From Paragordius varius (taxonomy: Eukaryota > Nematomorpha), in the NCBI GenBank assembly GCA_964247055.1, contig OZ176050.1, positions 13,640,001-13,704,000 of the forward strand: DNA of 64,000 nt, in the 5' to 3' direction. Below the pieces are notes generated by a model. It saw only the letters and a list, made by a program, of their open reading frames with translations. It made no database searches and was not told the origin of the DNA. Numbering within the stretch: position 1 is the stretch's first letter; each line of letters begins with the position of its first letter. Shown in pieces: positions 1 to 14,400 of this stretch. A program made the translations under genes and the position numbers.

Positions 1-39
1 ATTTTTACGTTTTGTCCGTATAATTTCCATTTTTACTGC
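1..39. mobile_element. Right end of family C MITE
   Basis: The window opens with the inverted-repeat end shared by about ten other copies here (ACGTTTTGTCCGTATAATTT followed by a TTTTACTG-like end). Family C elements are about 200-280 bp, with ends beginning CAGTAAAAATT and TA at the borders, as in Tc1/mariner-type non-autonomous elements. Only the right edge of this copy is inside the window. Confidence 0.7.
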
Positions 40-3000
40 AAAACATAAGGTAGGAAGAAATATATATAAAATGGACGTCCATCCCCAACCAACCTTACAT
101 ATGACCTTTTTTTTCGGATAAGCTTTTTAAACCAAACACTACTTGTAAATTAATGATATTAAAAAAAATAGTTTTGATTTTTAGAGAAAGGTTCAAGATA
201 ATGAGACATGACTTTTATAATTTAGGTTATTTTTGAGGGAGTCTGCTGTGTATGATACCAAATAAATTAGCGAAAATATCTAATTCAGTACTTTTGGTGG
301 TCCTGCTCCTTAGGCGCAAAAATTGTATTTTAAAGGACAGAGTAATTATATTCAAAAAACAAATGCGACTGACGAGTTTTGTGGTTGCCATTTGACATAT
401 CAGTATTTCTATTACACTGCTCAACAAGGTTTTGCACCACCCCATTATTTTTGCATTTTCTAATACCTAATGGCATGGAAAAGCCAAAACAAAAAAGAAA
501 ATTGAGGCCACCAATAGGATTTTTCCAAAATTTAATTTTTAAATTTGTATTTAATTCAAAAATAACAATCATTCCTCGTGCACATATGTTTAAATATTCA
601 AACAAGCAAGTCGATACAAGTAATATTCCATGCATGGATAACAAATTCTAGGCATTAAATAAGATACTAAACAAGCTAAGAGCCAAATTATTAAAAATCT
701 AAATGGGGCTTATTTATAGTGTGATGGATCCGGGCGGCTGCACAAGCTCTGCATATCCCCCAAGCGATCTTATAATTATGCCAGATGTGGCAAAGATAAC
801 AATAAGTAATCGTAAAGTCCGATAAGAGAGACTTGCAAGCAAAATCCAGGCAAATTGACATGTCAAATTAACAATTTACTGAATAAAGTTAGATAAATTC
901 TACAATTAAATTGAATATAAATTAGGTAAATACAAATGGTCCAATCCCATAACAGTAAATTCTACTAAAAGTGGCTACACAACATCCATCTGAAATTCAA
1001 AATACAAAACAACCAATAATTTTTAAAAAAATAAGGTATATCCACCAGGTATAAATAAAGGATTTTTTATAAGAACCAACTCAAGAGAAAAAGTCTAATA
1101 AGTACTCAAAAGAACTAAAACTAACAAAAAAATATAGCCTATCTGAAAGCCGAAGGTTTAAACCATAAAATGCCTTTTTTAGTATTTTTTTGAAAAAATT
1201 TTATATGTGTTAAAAATTCACTTGAAAAAAAGACTAAATTTTGACATTTAAGTCCGTACTATTTTTTTCTCTCTGATATTTAAATAACATATTTATATTC
1301 AAAAGATAGAGTTTAAAACGCTTTATTAAATGATATTAAGTTTATAATATAATAACATTTTATTATAAGGTTATATTTAATTTTCTCTCGATTTTCTCTT
1401 GTTTTTGAAAAATTAAAAAACCTATAAAATTTCAAAATTCTGATTGGCGGGATCAAAAATTTTTTTAAATTCGGTTTTAAAACACTGAAATTAGTCATAA
1501 TTTAAAAAGTTTGAGTGGTGGTGCTTAAAAATGTCCAAATTTGTCGACTAGTGTTATCTTCGGAATGGTAAAAATAGTTTTTAATGGTAAAAGAATAAAA
1601 AGTGTGCATTATTGGGTTATGAATTTCAAAATTTACAAGAAAATAACTTGTTCGAATTTTTTAATTACGCTAAAAAAATAAGGTGTATTTTTAGGTTTCA
1701 CGTTGCGGTATTAATTATTCTACAAGCTTTTTAACAAAGCTTACATCCAACCAAATTTGGCAAAAGTTTTGGTATAATTAAACTTAATATACAAATTTAA
1801 TTAAATCGTTTTTTAAATTATAATCTCAAAATTAGGTAATCCCAACTTCAAATTTTTTGTTGTATTTTTTATGTAATAATTTTTAACCATATCCTCTGAA
1901 CATATTTGAGGCATTTCAATTTATATTTAATTGTAAAATTCAATAATCAGCTGTTTTTGGGGGCTATGAAATATCCAATAATTTATCCTGTTTTCGAAAT
2001 CTTTTACTTAATTATGCATACTGGACCCCAAAATTTGACAGAGTATGATATGTACATCCATCTAATAATAAGTTTTATTATTTAAATAAATGCTTAACAA
2101 TATATATAAAAGCAATCATAATGACAAACAATAAAAATCAATAATGTGGAACTAAAAACAATATAATAATACTTTTAAATGGATTTATTAATACCACAAT
2201 CACACTATAACAAATATGTAGGATGCTGTGATATATCAGAATTTTGCTCTGAATACGGGAAAAAGATATTGTGATATAAAAGCAAATATTTAATATTTTT
2301 TGCATTCGGGGTGAAATTGGATCATTAAAAACTATGAAATAAATTTTACTGGATCTAACTAAAAATTTGGTTCGATCTTAGTGTGATAAAATATTAATTC
2401 TCGTTTAGTTAGTTGTCGTTAATTTTTGCGGTAAATTTTTTTATATGTGAAAATATGCATCAAAATAGATATTTATTAGTGTCACCATCCATATAAATCT
2501 GGGATTACTCCCATTTTATTAATATTGATCCTGAATTATTACATAGTATATATATATTATTATATTTACATATGGAGTCAAAATATCATTTGTTAGTTAT
2601 TCCCAACATACATACTAATTCTGTAACGAAATTTCTTATAAATTCCTTGCAGATCCTTTATACATTATATATAAATATGTATATTATTACATTATTAATT
2701 TCTCCCGTAATAATGTGCATATTATAATATACATAGATTTATATTTTGTTAAAATCCTTTTTTGTCATTAAACTACTGACTATATTGTATATATTCTTAT
2801 TTTTATTTATCATTCATTATTATTCAATATAAATGCATATTGCTGGATAAATTTTTTCGGAGCTGGAAAATTAATCTATACTTACAGATTGTAAGAAAAT
2901 GCTGTTTTGAATAAAGAAATGTCCAGCTTTTTTGCCTGCCATGATACTATGAATGCGTGCAATGCACATGCTGTTGCTATAAACACTGGTCATTTTATCA

Positions 3001-4921
3001 TTTTTTCCCAATATTAAACTATATTTATACATATAGTTTTCTTCCCCAATATTTCGCGGCCTTTTACTAAAAAATTACTTTTTATATGTTATAATCTCAT
3101 CCGTATTAAATCGTGTCATTTATAATTATTTTTTTAATGATTTTGCGGTCTGTGTGTGAGTCTATGGCTAGATAAAGCATTTACCTATCATGCATAGATA
3201 TAAAGGGACATCTACCACCACAAATTCAAAGAAAATCCAATTAATTGTTGAGCGCAATAATAGTAAAATATACATGCATAAGAAAAATTATTTTATCATG
3301 GGAAAAAAGGCCATAAAATATGATAATCCTATATTTTATTGCTTGTTTTTGCGACAAAAGAACTTATACCTCCCTTCTATTGATGTCGCCAACCAATTTA
3401 TAATGTGACAGTTAATTTCATATTTGTCTAAAAAATACCATAGCTGATCTTTTAATTTTTCCGCATACAACTTTTTTTCAATCTTTCACCGCGATAATAT
3501 AAGCAGAGTTTCGTATAACAAAATCTGTAATTCAATCTGATCTTAACATAAAGGGTGATTTTATTATCATTATTCCCTCCCAATACCAATATTATTTGAA
3601 CTCTCCTGTATATTGATTTTTTGGACAATTAAAACAAAAAATATTCTATGGATTTGTATGGCGCTTTATACCCAAAGAAATGCATTAATCAGCTTATACT
3701 CTATCGACGAATTCAAACGAAAATTGCATTTTTATTGATACTTATTTTCTTTACTAAACTACTACCCTTAGTCAATAGCATAGAAATTTATAGGGACTCT
3801 TCTGTCGTTTTAAGTAATCTCCTCAATATATATATATATATATATAAATATATATATAATATTGGTTTTTTAATTAATTCATCTATCCATAATATATTAC
3901 ATATTATCAAAAAGTATGATTGTCCAGTGTTTTTAACCTTTACTTTGTGAATGAATATTTTTCATATGGTTGGTATATATATCATTTTAAATTTATGGGT
4001 AATTTAGGGTATTTCAAGTAATTTTATTATAAAATGATTTTTTCATTTTCTATATTTAGGGTATTTTAATTTTTTTCCCGCAAATATATTCTTAACAAAA
4101 TTTTACCTGTACAAAAAAAGTATATTGATGGTTATATTAATGTAATTTATTGTAAGCGTTAACCTCGCCCTATTTATTTTAACAATATCTAGGGCACTTT
4201 TTCTGTGGGAGATATATATTTATAGGTTAAATGTTGCTTGCGACAATAATCTATTATATATAAATTTTGTTTTGTTCATGTATTTCTTTGGAACTCCCCT
4301 CTTTTATACTATATATAAAAAAATTCTAATTAATGATCTCAAGCAAAATTTTGCTACAGAATTAAAAAGGATTTGTGCGGCTTCGTGTGACCTATAAATA
4401 ACAAAAAACAATTTTTTGTTCTAAAAAACTGTTGTGAGAAATTTGTAAGGATAAATTTTTGTAATAAACCCATATATTAAAATTCCTTTAGAACAGTAAC
4501 TTATACAGGTATCCAGTGATATTAAAATAAAAATATCACTTTAATTATTATCTATTCTTTTTTTTTCAAAATATGAAATACATTTTTTAAGCTTATTCGA
4601 AGTTTGAGAAAACCACACCGGTATTTAAAGTTTTGATCAAATTGTTAATTAATCCTTGTTGTTTTATAAAATTTATATTTTTGCCTAAACAAAATTTCTG
4701 TATTTAATTTGTAAACGAATTTGCTGATAAATTTAAATTTCAAGAAAGCGAAAATTGTTAAAGAGCATATGACTTAAAAATAAATGTTGTTAAATGATAA
4801 GAGAGTTATCATTTGCAGACAAGCTATAATATTAGGTTAGAATGAACAAATCTTTGTTCGCAACCCAATAAAAAATAAACCTAAGAATAATTAATTGAAA
4901 ATTGTTAAAATTATAAAAAAT
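40..4921. other. Gene-free A+T-rich flank, probably neurexin intron
   Basis: No open frame here resembles a known protein, and the short frames lack exon borders or conserved motifs. A slightly GC-richer patch at about 720-850 could be transposon debris. Because the first neurexin exon seen begins at an acceptor in the middle of the protein (LNS4), this stretch is best read as part of the preceding intron; exons for LNS1 to EGF2 would lie before the window. Confidence 0.5.
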
Positions 4922-5455
4922 ATACATTTACAATCCAAATTTACCCTTGAACAATTTAAATTCACCCTAAAATAAATTATATGTGTTTTGGGGGCTAATA
5001 AAACTCATTAATAATATGAAATATATCTTTATGGATTAGTTTATTATTTTTATTTTAAACAAAATTATAATTTTTCAAAATGTAGAAAAAAAGGTAATTT
5101 TTTAAATATAATTTATTTCAGGGTGAATTTTGTTCAAGGGCGAAATTAAATTATTCTCGGGTAATTTTAAGTTATTCGAGGGGGGTTTGAATTGTTTAGG
5201 GTGAAATTTTATTAATCAAGGGTATATTTTGCTTTACAGACGAAAAAAAAATGGAGTAACATTATTCATTTTTTAAAATTAAAAAAATATAAGTATTTTT
5301 ATATCTTAAAAAACACATTTATTTCGGGGTGAATTTAAATTGTTCAAGGGTAATTTTAATGATTCGAGGTGGTTTAAATTGTTTTAGGGTGTGTTTGAAT
5401 TGTTTGAGGGTGAATTTGAACTGGTCAAGGGTTAATTTGCAGTGTAAATGGTATA
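4922..5455. mobile_element. Family A MITE with duplicated right arm
   Basis: Family A elements begin ATACCATTTACAGTTCAAAT, end with the reverse complement (TGTAAATGGTAT), and carry tandem 21-bp units with core TTGAATTGTTCAA at one or both ends. Here the left end is at 4922, an array lies at 5119-5226, and a second, similar right arm lies at about 5270-5455. The second arm stops 12 nt before the acceptor of the first neurexin exon. The sequence between the two arms repeats the acceptor itself (see findings). Confidence 0.7.
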
Positions 5456-5468
5456 TTATGTTTTACAG

Positions 5469-8400
5469 ACGAAAAAAATGAGGTAACCTTCCATGGTCAT
5501 GATTACGTTCAAATAACGTTTCCAGAAGAGATTGGAACCGAAGCCGAAGAAATTTCATTTTGGTTTCAAACTAACAACACTTTGGACAAAGATGGCACTT
5601 TACTTACAGCTTTGAATCTAAGATCGGAACGGATTAGTTTACAATTGGCATTGATGGATTCAACGCTTAAAATTTATTTGAACTTTGGCCCGGGAGCTAT
5701 TGTAATTCTTTTTTATGTTGTTTTTTGCAAATATTGATTTGTCTTCAATATAGTGTAAGTAAGAAACTCTGGTTTAGTTTTACTAAGAAAATTATTATGA
5801 CACTGAAAGAGTTGACAAATAAAAATTGGTTCTGAACTTGTAGTGTAAAAGTCAATATACAATTGACAATTTATGACCGTTAAATATTTACTGGGGCGCT
5901 TAACGTAGTTATCAATAATTTATCACATTTTACCTATTTTTAAAATAAAAGTAATATCATTCAATAATATTTTCAACGAAAATGAATATTTTTTTATTTT
6001 GTAAGTTGTAATCTCTATATTTCTTTGTCATTCATTGAAAAAATAAAGTAGTTCAAATAATTTTGGGTCAGCCCTATAATACATATTCATTGATCTCAGC
6101 TTATATTGTAAAATCTCAGTCGACTTATTTTAAGTATTAATAAATGGCCAAAACTTAAAAATATTTGTATAATTAAAATTTAAGGTAATAAAATCAGAAC
6201 CGTTAATCGAGTCAAACTTATTTTTTAGAGTTGGGTGGTTCCGAATTAACTTTTTTTAGAAGCGAATCTAAATATGGTATTTAAAGATTTTTCTCATAAA
6301 AAATATTTTCCATTGTTTTGGGTCAAATGGTTTTTTTTAAATTTTAATCAATTTTTTTCTATTTATCAACGCAAATAAATCACATTAATATAAATCTAAA
6401 GATTCATTGTGTGCTATTTTTGTCAAAAATCTAATATATTTCATTTTAATTTCAGGGTTGTTTAATACAGGTTTTGTGGGTCGTATCTTAAACTCAATAA
6501 AGGCGGCGGGCGGCATTCAAAATTTATGATTCCCAAATAATTTATCAGATTTTAAACATTGCAAAAAGAAAACGCATATAACAATATTTTATTAGATGAA
6601 CCAATTTATAAAAATTGTCTAGGACATATCAATTTTACTAAATTTTGTAGGCATGTTTTTGCAAATTGTGGTTTTTTTGTGCATTAGGTTTCGTATCTAG
6701 GCACCGCGTATTAACACCCCGGATTAAGTATATTAAGCATCTTACAATTAGCGACCTTAAAATTCACCTAAATTTTAAATTTAATAAAACTCTAAATATA
6801 TTTCAACATTCCTACCCCTTTTCTTATTATTCAATGTGTACCACAATTTGGTTATAAATATAAGTAGTTATACGATTGTCGGACATGAGTTATTAGTCAA
6901 TTTAATTACAATAACCAATAATGTACAAATATGATTAAAGGTTTTTTAAGTAAATACATTAGGATATTTATATCATTATTGACTATTTACTATATACATT
7001 TTGTTTTATTCGATAGAAATTTTTTTGACACTTTATATACACACATGTCTCTGCCTACCTCATAATAAATCACGGTACTAAAACAATGTATGGAAATGTA
7101 ATAGAAAATGATTGATAAATACCATATTATAATAATAGGTCTTTCGCCAAGGCAGCAATTTAACTGATGGTGAATGGCACCGTGTTTATTACAAGAGATT
7201 TGGGGAAGAATTGCATTTGCAAATCGATGATGGGGGACGGGAATCATGTAATTCTTTCTATTTTTAGTTTTACTAATAATTATTTTTCCCGGATATTTAT
7301 AAAAGTTAGGCATGTATATATACAATCAAAATGGACTGTTTTTTAGTAGTTTTATGTTAAAATTTGAATAGTTTTTAAAGCAATTTTTTAAGCTAACATT
7401 ACTCTATAATAACACCAAAAACTATAACTGAATATAAGGTGGTCATTTCTTCCTATCAAATGAATATTTTGGCCTAGACTTTTACTAATTAACCTTAATG
7501 ATATTCTATCTTATAAATATGTGTTAAGATACGATCCCTGGGTTAGGAAATCGTTTTCGAGATTCCGTCTATGGGGAAGATGATAATATTCAGGGCTTTC
7601 AAACTAATTCGCCCCATACTCCATATGGGGCCACAACTGCTGCAAATTATTTTCAATCAAACTTTTCCGACACTGACCATCTAAAAAATACAAAGACCGT
7701 GAGACATTCTCGTGTCAAACAACAATCACATCGAAAATTGGCAAATATGTATCGAACGCCTACACTTTATTTCAGAAGTATTGATATTGGTTACGTAACG
7801 CCGCCATCTTTATCAGGTGATCTTCTACTTCTTGACAAAAATGTCCATAGTAGCTATAAAAGTAATTTTTCCACATATACGTATGATGGATTTAAAGGCC
7901 GTATGAAAGGACTCGTATTTAACCATTTACACATTTTTGAAACGCTTGCTGATGGTATTGTTGTTAGTAAAAAAGACTTTTCATCAAGTCCGCGCCCACA
8001 TAATCGATATATGACACTTAAAACGGAAATCCATAAGGAAGCTAATGGTATAAATGGTATGACCATTGCGCAGGGGACAAGATCACTCGTGTTAAATGCT
8101 GAGAGAAATTCTCAATTTGAAATGGGAAAAAATAAAGTTAGTATATAACTTTTTTTTTTCGTTTAAAAGATTCCAAGGTTATTCTTTTTTCCACTATTCA
8201 ATAGTTGTGAATGATAAATGTAATCTTGTATGAATACAATAAGTTAGCACTTTTAAATTGAATATTATAGTTTATTCCAAAGAAAATTTTAACTTGTCGT
8301 TTTTTTTCATTGCATATGAAAATTTGTGGTGAAAAACCGTGGATTAGGATTATCTGAGCCACATAGTAAATGGCATTAACTTTAAAGCATTTATACAATT

Positions 8401-11400
8401 TAATTTTATAAAACCACCAACCAAACTAGTAATAACATGACCATTTTTCTTGTAACATAAAATAAAATTACTCATCAATTTTTTTGGAAAAATTAATTTA
8501 TATAATATTTCATTTAACCATCAAATGAAAAAGACATTGACAAACAGAGATTCTGACAATCTCATAGCGTGATAAAATTATAAGCAATGTAAAAAAATTA
8601 TGAATCCACAAAGCAGAGACCAATTTAATAGTAAAAATTTAATGTATACTTCCTACCTGATTAATTTAACATTTAAGATGCACCATTTATATATGAATTA
8701 TATAATTCATTCCTTTTGCATGTTGATTGTAAATGAATATAAGCCAAAATATTTTTAGACATGTTTCGGAACGCATAAAAAATGATTATAACTAATAAAA
8801 AAAGTCAAATCGTATTAAAAAATTTACACAAAAGAGTGTATGCGTAATCCAAAATAATAACCACACTCTCTTGATTACAAGTATTCAGATGTATTAAAAT
8901 CAAGTGTAATGCGGTATAAGGAATTCTTAAGCCAAGGCTCTTTAACACTTCGATTCAAATTGGGGTATCTAAATACCCCAGACTATATTTAATTTGATAT
9001 TTATAAAAAATTACCGAAAGAAACGGTCCCAGTTTAAATTTATGCTTCTATCGTAGTAAAAATTATATAAATAAGCCAAAATATCTTATTAAAATTTAGT
9101 TTTAATATAAAATTCTATATCACTACTTCGACGCCTTTTTATTTTACAGCATTTTTGCAAAATATTGTGTTTATTTATTAAAGCTAATTTACTTTCCATT
9201 TAAATCCCATCTAACATTGATAGAAACATAAAAAGTGATTTATTTTGTATTATTTATTAATTTAGATAATGCACATATGTCATGTTGACTAATTTTTACC
9301 TTGAGGTTTTACCTCAAAATAAGTATTATCAAGTATTTTTGAAAGAACTTTTTTATATATTTCGATTCATTAATGTTATATACGTGCAAATTTTTGCCAT
9401 AGTTTCAATTTATTACATATTTCTTGAATTATTTAATTTTAAACGGGCCTGGGGTATCCAATTACCCCAATTTGAATCGAAGGACTGAAATGAATGTGTT
9501 GTATTCAAGTGTAAATTAGTAATTTCAATATTTGTTCAAGTTTGGTCAACATGTCTAACATTCACAATTTGTATCCATTTTATAGTTTACTAGATGAAAA
9601 ACCAGTCTCTTCATTTTAAACTCAAATAAAACTTTTGATATTTAATTAGTGTAAAATAATATCTGCATATGATAAGGAAAGAAATTTACACGGTCTCTAT
9701 AAATTTTATTTTTTTAGCTCGATTAATTTATGTCCCCTTCAATCCCTTATATAAAAATGATAAAATTATGAATTTTTGCTTATTTTATTTCTTATACACA
9801 TTAGATCTAAGTTTTTTACAAAATGATTATTACATAGATTTTATCGTGGACTGAGAGGCTGAGTAATTTACAACAAATGTTTTATGGGTGATTACGCAGT
9901 TACTCATTTTATTTTTTTACATGTGGATTACCCTTATACTGCCCATTTATAAATTATCAAACTTATATCGATAACGCAACTTTGATTTGAGTTCCGAAAC
10001 ATTCTTTGATATTAAATCTTTTTTTTGCCTTAAACAAATCATTTAATTATAAAAATAAAAAACCATGATAAGCATTTTTGATTGCCTAAATAGTTGTGTT
10101 TCAGAATTTTCATTTTTATTTATGTTTTTTTGTCTATATCTAACCTTTGCGTAAAAAATTGTCTTAGTTTAAAATGATAGAAGTTTTACCAAACTACATT
10201 TTCAAAATAATTCTAAATTTTATCCTTTGAAGTAAACTAAAGTGGATGGCTCTCATAAATTTTAATTAGGTTTCATTGTATTTCCAATATTAAATTAATC
10301 GATCGATATTATTGCCATTATTATTTATATTGTGATCCTTAATGACCACATATATATATATATATATATCTTTTTAAATTTTTAAACAATTTTTTTTTAA
10401 CATGGAAATGGGAAAATGTCAAAAGGAAATTTATGATATTTGAAAAATTTGGTCAAACTTATGTTTAAGTGGTTTAAATTCTTATAATTATATTGTAAGC
10501 ACCAGAAAAAATTATAAATATCTTAAATTTTAATCTTTATTATTTATAGGTATCAAGATAGTTTTTTCCGCAATAATTTTTGTTAAATGATTGATTTTTA
10601 AATTATACTCAATTTTAATACGATTCAAGTGGGTATAATACAAGTCAATAATTCGCAACATTGATCCGCATTCAAATGTGCCAATTATTAATAAAATAGC
10701 CATAATTTCAAATATCTTATATCTTTTAAATGAATGAAACAATTAGGGGTGTTAACGGATATATAACTTTAACCTAAGCATAGCGAATGTATGGTTGATT
10801 TTATAAATGGTTCCTTTTTTAAAAAAAATGCATTATTTTGTTCAAAATGAAGGCTAACTAAAATATTTCGCTATCGAATTAAAAAAAAACAAATAAAATA
10901 TAATAAAATTGTATAACAAAGTCTCATAGATGAATAAAAGGATTAAACGTTGTCACAACATCCCTTAAATAAAAAATGATCAAAAAAATGATTTTTAAAA
11001 CTTACTTAACTAAAAAATATAGATTGAATCATTAGCACACTTGGCTACAGCCTCGTCTTCTGCCTATTATAATGGATATTCCGGTTCTTTGAAGAATGGA
11101 AAATCACTGACAAATACCAATCACGATGGGACAACCAAAATTAGAAAGAACGATCTATTAATATCATCAAACTCCAATCAAAATCACAATGATATTAATA
11201 GCAACCAAAATAATTTTTTATTAATTCTCCAACCCGTAACTTTCAATACACCAGATGCATTTTTAACGTTGCCCAAACCGCTGACGGATACAAAAATGAA
11301 TATTTACGTGAGATTTCGAACTATTACGCCTTACGGCATAATATTGTACTATGAAGGAGTAGATATGGTGCGTAGTATTATAAATTTAAACTTTTATACC

Positions 11401-14400
11401 ACTAACGTAAGACGACTTACATTTTTAAAGCCGTAATTTTAAAGTTTTGTTTTCACAGTTTAAACGGTCGTTATAGCCTCTATGAATATTAAATCGCGGA
11501 AATTTATAAAAAAAGGGTTTTGTACTGCAAAAACCCAGTTGTCAGGTCATAAGATTTATGTTATAGCCAATCAACTTTTATATCTGTGTTTTTTACAAAA
11601 TATAAACCAGTTTAAGGAACTCGTTTACAAAAAAAGCTGAAGTTAAATTTATTTCAAAAAATAATCAAGCCACGGAAGAGCGTGTTATACAGTGCGAGTC
11701 AGTATGTCGAATCCCGTATTTTACAATTTATCCGTTATAATTTTCTTAGGGTCATCAAGCTTTCATTAGTAATAAGTTTTATCTTCAGGATGAAAATGAT
11801 AAAAACCATATTATATATATTTTTAATTCTATATATCCTTTTGGATTGCTAGGAATTTATGTGTTTGGAACTAGTGGATGGTCTTGTCAATTACATTTTT
11901 AACTTTGGTTCAGGGCCGCAGTATATTCGTTCAGATCCCTCAAACCGCTTAGATAACAATGAATGGCACGAAGTTACCATATCCAAAACTAATTTGGACG
12001 ATCACGTGCTCATTGTAGATTTCGAAGTTTACAAAACTCTATCAAGAGGTAATTTTTTATTTTTATCAAATTCAGAAAAGATAGTATTTATCTAACCCAA
12101 AAATAAGTATAATAAAATTAATTGACTTTATAATTTTAACCAATTAGCCCTTTTTTATAACATGCAAATAAAATCTTGTCCGATCTGAGTATCAATCATG
12201 TACTCTTTTCTGATGCCCTTTCCTTCTTCTTTACTATCCTTGAAAACGGTTGAAAGTGTCTCAAGTATTTATATAGATATATATTAAAATAATGTAAATA
12301 AAATGACATATCAATTCGGGTGGGACCTTCTGTCGGAGCTATTTTAGGTCGGTAGCAGTATTTTACGGTTAAATATAAATCGCCAACCAATATAATCAAT
12401 CGTGTTTTATATAAAATTGATACACCTTAAAAAGTTATGTTAATATTTAAGTGAAATAACACTAAGTTATATATATTTACAGTTCAAATTTACCCTTAAA
12501 CAATTCAAATTCATCCTCAAATAAATTCTGTTTTTTAAGATTAAAATTACCTTTATTTTATGATATTTTAAAAATATATAATTCTGTTCAAAATTAATAC
12601 AATGCTGTAAAAATAATAAACGATGTCGTAAAAACATATATCATATAACTGATGAGTTACATTATTTCGAAAACACATAATTTATTTTTAGGGTGAATTT
12701 GAATTGTTCCAGGGTGAATTCGAATTGTAAATGGTATATAACGGGTTAACTTGTATATTATTGATGTTGATATACTTATATTGTGTAATCTTTCCTTCAA
12801 TATCAGTATACTTTTAATTTTTAATTTTTACAAATTAAAACCATGTTTATATTTGAGTTTAAAACATTCATTCTTATAGACACGAAATTTAAGTTCTTTG
12901 AGGGTAATGGTGGGACACTCTATGTGGGCGGTGTCCCTGAACAAATACTAAACTTCCCCCCAGGCCTCATTCAATCGACACAAGGTTATCAGGGGTGCTT
13001 AGCATCCCTCAATATTAATGGCTGGGAACCTGATCTGATGGTCGAAGCCCTGTATAAATTTCAACCCCCTGCCTTAAAAACAGGTTGCACTGGTCCAAAA
13101 GAACAGTGCATTAGAGGTTTTTTTAATCTTTTGCAAAAAAATAAATTTTATCCGGATAATTTGCCTTTCTAATTAACTACAGTCATGTATCCTTTGTTTT
13201 ATCAAAAATTTATTTTATCTCGTTAAATGGATATAAATTTTTTTGGTAAAAAATGAAATAAACACGAGCTCTATGGTAATTATTATATTTTTGATGAATA
13301 TGTTATTGTTAATACCATCAAGCACTTGTTTTTCCATTCTTTAATAAATATTTATACCCATTTAACGAAAAAAAAATAAATTTTGGATAAAATAAAGGAT
13401 ACATGACTGTATATTTTACTGAGAAACCCTTCTGTCAATAGATTTTAATCAACTATGTTTTATTATTTGTCCTCCAGGATCTCAAAGTAATAGCAAACAC
13501 CCGTTGTGCAAGAACAATGGAAAATGTGTTCAACATTGGAATGATTGGACATGTGATTGTCGACTTTCGGGTTATGTTTCGATCGATTGTTCGGATTACA
13601 GTGAAGCCTCATACAAATTTGGTATGAACAACGACCCTTATGATGGCCAAAATAATCAACCACAAGAAAATGCCATATTTAACACTTATAATAGGCCTAA
13701 CAATAATTTGGACATTGTAGAATCACCAACTGTTAATTCTAATGAACATCGTGAAACTGAGTTGCACCCAAGTGGAGGTGGAATAGCTACCTATTATTAC
13801 CCGACTTACGATCAAAGTGACAGTAAATACGAATCACTGGCTATTGGTTTTGCCACGGCTCATCCGTACGGTGAATTAGTTAGCATACGTAGTTCACAAA
13901 GCCATGATTACCTTATAGTATCATTGGTGAATGGACAAATCTCGGTTAAGGTTGATCTGGGAATCGGGGAAATGACACTAAAGACTCGTGTACGCAGTAA
14001 CACTGCTAAGGCAGCCATGGTCAAAATTTATGATCCTAAAACGAATCATACCAAAGTATTGTTTTCACATGAACGCCGACGGATAGATAACTATACAACA
14101 ACAACCTTCAATCGTATTAAACGCAATGACATGGCTAACAAGCAAACTATTGATGATGAAGACAGTGATGACTTGACTGTTTCGAGTATGATTTATTTTT
14201 TTTTCTGGATAAATCATCATCTTTTTTGAAACCAATTTATTGACCATATTTAAGCAAAAACTCTGAGTTTATTTAAACATTTTACCGTTTTTATGGATAG
14301 GCATCAGTTCTAACGAAAGAGATAAACGAGAAAATCGCAAAGGCTCAGGAGGATATCAATTCTCAAACACTTTTGCCAACGGGAAGTATCATGTAATCAA

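Noticed and set aside
330-651. Overlapping open frames on both strands near the window start
   Set aside because: No recognisable domain, splice context or conserved motif; length is unremarkable for this base composition. It could be transposon debris.
3190-3950. Two + strand open frames of 72 and 100 codons
   Set aside because: Compositionally like A+T-rich non-coding sequence, ending in a TA microsatellite in the second case; no homology recognised.
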